The notes beneath the pieces are model-generated. The model made no database searches. It was not told the DNA's origin and was given only the letters and a program-made list of their open reading frames with translations. This document shows, in pieces, positions 61,653 through 64,000 of a stretch of DNA of 64,000 nucleotides. The stretch's first letter is position 1, and each line of letters begins with the position of its first letter. The stretch is taken from contig CAZWTY010000006.1 in the NCBI GenBank assembly GCA_964637565.1, forward strand, positions 1 to 64,000. The letters run 5' to 3'. The DNA is from DYJE01 sp964637565 (GTDB taxonomy: Bacteria > Desulfobacterota > Desulfobacteria > Desulfobacterales > Desulfolunaceae). Made by a program: the position numbers and the translations under genes.

Positions 61653-64000
61653 TTATTCCACGGTAAAGCCCACCACGGTGGGATCGTCCAGGATCGTCGT
61701 TCCGTCTTCCTTCACGGCGTCGATGATGTCCACACCTTCGTCGATGCGGCCGTTCCGGTTCACGTCCACGATCACGTAGTAACGTCCCGGTGTCATTTCA
61801 GCAGGCCAGATGTTCATCATGCCCGCTCCGTTGTAGCAGGAAGGCTGGATGACCAGGGTGGAGTGACGTCCCGTGACGTCCACGGTGTCGTTCAGCTCGT
61901 TCAGGTTGCCGAAGTTCGCCAGGTCGAAGGTGGCGGCGTTCACGATGTACACATCCACATAGAGACCGTAGTAAAGGCCTTCGATGGGGATCTCCGGATC
62001 AGGACTGCAGAACCAGGAGAAGTAGGGGTTGAACACCGCTTTTACTCCGTAGCCCGCGCCCCAGGGATTGGTGTCGAGACCGCTCTGGATAAACAGGTCG
62101 CGGTAGTCACAGAACTCGGAGTAGATCGTCCAGTGCTGTTCCCAGGTGTTGCCGAAAGACCCGCCGGAGGCGATGTTCACGTAGGATACCCTGGGGTAGG
62201 TGTTGGTATTGGTGTTCAGGATCACGATGGTCAGCACATCGTCGCCGGCATCGAGGATGCCGTCCACGTTGTTGTCGATCACCACGTCGAAGGTGTTGTT
62301 GGCCATGGTGGGGTTGATCACCGTGAAGTCGCCGTTCAGATCCCAGAGCAGGTTGATCCCGTTGCCTGAGAAAGATTTCCTGAACATGGACCCGCTCAGG
62401 AAGTCCCCGTTCTGCCACTCTTTGTGCCTGAACACGAAGGCGTTGAAATCGTGCTCGGGTGCCTGATCCGATTTCAGGTAGACCAGGGTGTTTCCGGCGG
62501 CGGTACCGGATTCGTTGAAATACTGGGACGGTGTGTTGCCCGCGGCATCGATGCAGGTGGTGTAGTCTGATACGGCCGGAACATCGAGAATCGTGACGCC
62601 GTCTTCGATGAAGATGTCACTGTCCGCGTCAAAGGTTCCGTCGTTGTCCAAGTCGATGACGATGTCCAGTCTCTTGTCCTCGGTCAGGGGGCCACCGGTG
62701 TAGGTGTAGCCGTCGGCCGCTGACTTGGTGTTCACCAGGGCGTGGTTTTTAAGGAGAGGCAGGAATTTGAAGGCCAGCTCGTCAGCCGCGTCAGGTGCAA
62801 CCAGGGCAATATCATTTTCTCCGGCTGTCCCCATGGTTCTCACATCGGGGTGACCTGCGGGAACGGCAAAGCTCACGGCACCCGTTTCAGCCGAATCCAC
62901 AAGGTAGACTCCGATGGGCTGGGTCAGAGGCACCGGCGCGTTGTCGATGTTGATGTAGAGCTGTTTCGTGTCAGCGCCGCTTTCGGGAATGGCGTTCACT
63001 TCGTTGCCTGCTTCATCGGTGATTCTGACGAACACATCGTTGGCCGGGGTGTTCTGGACTATGAAACCGGGTGTGCCGTTGCCGTCCACACCGTCGATGA
63101 AATGATCGGAAACCCCGTCGTCGTTCGTGTCGAGACCTGTGTCGTAGACACCGTCACGGTCCACGTCCATCACAATGCTGTAAGCCATGTTGTCCTGGTT
63201 CGGATTGATGACCTGCGGTCCCGCATTGAGATCCCAGAGCAGGGTGCCGTCGATGGCCCCATCCACCACAGGCACGTTGGTGATTCTGGTCACGAATTTG
63301 TCGGTGTCGAACAGGGCGTCTCCGTTTTTAAAGGTTCCGCCTGTGAATTTGATGACGTAAAAATCCACGGCCGTGACAGGCACGTTGTTGCCGATGGCTG
63401 TGGGAACACGGTCCGCCTTCACATAAACTTTCGTTTTGGGATCGGGGTCACCGTAAAGGTCCATGGTCCCGGTTTCCTTGAAAGCGTTTTCAGGATAGAA
63501 GATTCCTCCCGGGGCTTTGGTAGGGACATCCTCACGGGTACAGGCGTAGACCACAGGCTGGGGATTGGTGTCTCCGTCGTTCTTCTTGTAAACGATCCAC
63601 ATGTCCTGGGTGAAGTTTGTCGCTTCTCCATTGTCCTCGATGCTTTCCACCTTGATTTTGAAAGCGGAGGGCTGGAGGCCGTCAGGCCAGACCACCGTGG
63701 GGGGGAGATCGGAACCGGGGGCGCTCAGCTTGAGGCCCATGTCGAACCACAGGGGAACGGGGTCGATGACGCCCTCGTCGTTGGTTCGGGCTTCGATTTT
63801 GGTGACCAGGTTGTTGTCTGCGTCAAGCACGCTGACCCGGTAGAATTTGCTGGCTTTCATCCCCGCCACTTTGACGTAGAGGGTATCCATGGGGGCGAAT
63901 TCCCGGGTTTCCTCCAGGTTGGAATTGTACATGGTGATGATGGAGTTGCCGGGAATCGGCCGGGTGTCGCAGGCAACCAGGGAAAAGGCCATGGCCGCCA
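61653..64000 (-). CDS. Large lipoprotein with Asp-rich calcium-binding-like segments (5' end outside window)
   Basis: 782 residues visible. The first in-frame Met in the window (63992) is 8 residues before Cys in SLVAC, a lipobox, too close to be the true start, so the signal peptide begins beyond the right edge. The body consists of repeated beta-rich modules of about 130-150 residues, each with a loop such as DVDRDGVYDTG, DLDNDGTFDADSD, DNNVDGILDAGDD or DVNRNGRIDEG, resembling EF-hand/dockerin-like calcium loops, and with repeated phrases on 'VPVTAVDFYV', 'FVFRHKEW', 'INPNQDN'. A large secreted surface protein. The domain family was not recognised. Confidence 0.65.
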   Translation of the reverse strand, partial: AAMAFSLVACDTRPIPGNSIITMYNSNLEETREFAPMDTLYVKVAGMKASKFYRVSVLDADNNLVTKIEARTNDEGVIDPVPLWFDMGLKLSAPGSDLPPTVVWPDGLQPSAFKIKVESIEDNGEATNFTQDMWIVYKKNDGDTNPQPVVYACTREDVPTKAPGGIFYPENAFKETGTMDLYGDPDPKTKVYVKADRVPTAIGNNVPVTAVDFYVIKFTGGTFKNGDALFDTDKFVTRITNVPVVDGAIDGTLLWDLNAGPQVINPNQDNMAYSIVMDVDRDGVYDTGLDTNDDGVSDHFIDGVDGNGTPGFIVQNTPANDVFVRITDEAGNEVNAIPESGADTKQLYINIDNAPVPLTQPIGVYLVDSAETGAVSFAVPAGHPDVRTMGTAGENDIALVAPDAADELAFKFLPLLKNHALVNTKSAADGYTYTGGPLTEDKRLDIVIDLDNDGTFDADSDIFIEDGVTILDVPAVSDYTTCIDAAGNTPSQYFNESGTAAGNTLVYLKSDQAPEHDFNAFVFRHKEWQNGDFLSGSMFRKSFSGNGINLLWDLNGDFTVINPTMANNTFDVVIDNNVDGILDAGDDVLTIVILNTNTNTYPRVSYVNIASGGSFGNTWEQHWTIYSEFCDYRDLFIQSGLDTNPWGAGYGVKAVFNPYFSWFCSPDPEIPIEGLYYGLYVDVYIVNAATFDLANFGNLNELNDTVDVTGRHSTLVIQPSCYNGAGMMNIWPAEMTPGRYYVIVDVNRNGRIDEGVDIIDAVKEDGTTILDDPTVVGFTVE

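Noticed and set aside
1..64000. CRISPR arrays, tRNA/rRNA genes, insertion sequences or prophage
   Set aside because: No regularly spaced repeat-spacer pattern, RNA gene signature, transposase or integrase was seen on either strand.

Overview
The window (about 60% GC, dense gene packing) looks like a chromosomal segment of a strictly anaerobic, Gram-negative deltaproteobacterium (Desulfobacterota, most like the Desulfobacterales sulfate reducers). The reasons are a PfaA-type megasynthase, a selenocysteine formate dehydrogenase, a sigma-54-linked 'orange protein' (ORP) gene cluster with ferredoxin-containing MinD-type ATPases, a DUF3786 Fe-S protein, an outer-membrane type II secretion system (T2SS) and two chemoreceptors. 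Genus and species cannot be read from the sequence. One 100-N scaffold gap lies at 61020-61119.

Layout. 1-4135 (-): a PfaA-like KS-AT-(ACP)n synthase that runs off the left edge with three ACPs visible. 4839-8900 (+): an operon of outer-membrane porin, PstS-like periplasmic protein and PAS hybrid histidine kinase. 9153-13774: a secreted CocE/NonD-type hydrolase (+), then a zinc-ribbon protein, an SPFH-GYF protein and a YchJ/SEC-C protein (-). 14254-20728: aquaporin, MGMT, a ModE-like regulator, an aldehyde dehydrogenase, an XdhC-family protein and an APH-kinase/P-loop fusion. 21267-34008 (+): a T2SS operon in the order G-H-I-J-K-L-M-N-C-D-E, a rotation of the textbook order with F missing, followed by a YidD-like lipoprotein and a TPR protein. 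34095-39786 (+): an amidase and two methyl-accepting chemotaxis proteins. 39860-49637 (-): FKBP, HAD phosphatase, a DUF1573 protein with an in-frame UGA, a YfcE-type phosphodiesterase, PriA, citrate synthase and a selenocysteine formate dehydrogenase. 49913-56517: DUF3786 (-), then a sigma-54 activator and the ORP-like cluster (+) behind a consensus -24/-12 promoter. 56656-60397 (+): a heterodimeric ABC exporter. 60466-64000 (-): an outer-membrane protein interrupted by the gap, and a large lipoprotein that runs off the right edge.

How the parts connect. Two genes have an in-frame UGA followed at the right distance by a SECIS-like hairpin: the formate dehydrogenase (a textbook case) and a DUF1573 protein in which Sec replaces the first Cys of the usual Cys-Gly-Cys. 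The formate dehydrogenase and the aldehyde dehydrogenase share a near-identical operator (arms TTATGTCA/TGACATAA around ATAA) on the 5' side of their starts, which suggests one common regulator. A dispersed intergenic repeat built on TATCGN hexamers occurs three times (4472, 13993, 17848); two copies share 31 identical bases. The ORP-like cluster has the anatomy of the Desulfovibrio orp locus: an adjacent enhancer-binding protein, a sigma-54 promoter, two MinD/ferredoxin ATPases and three NifX/MTH1175-fold proteins.
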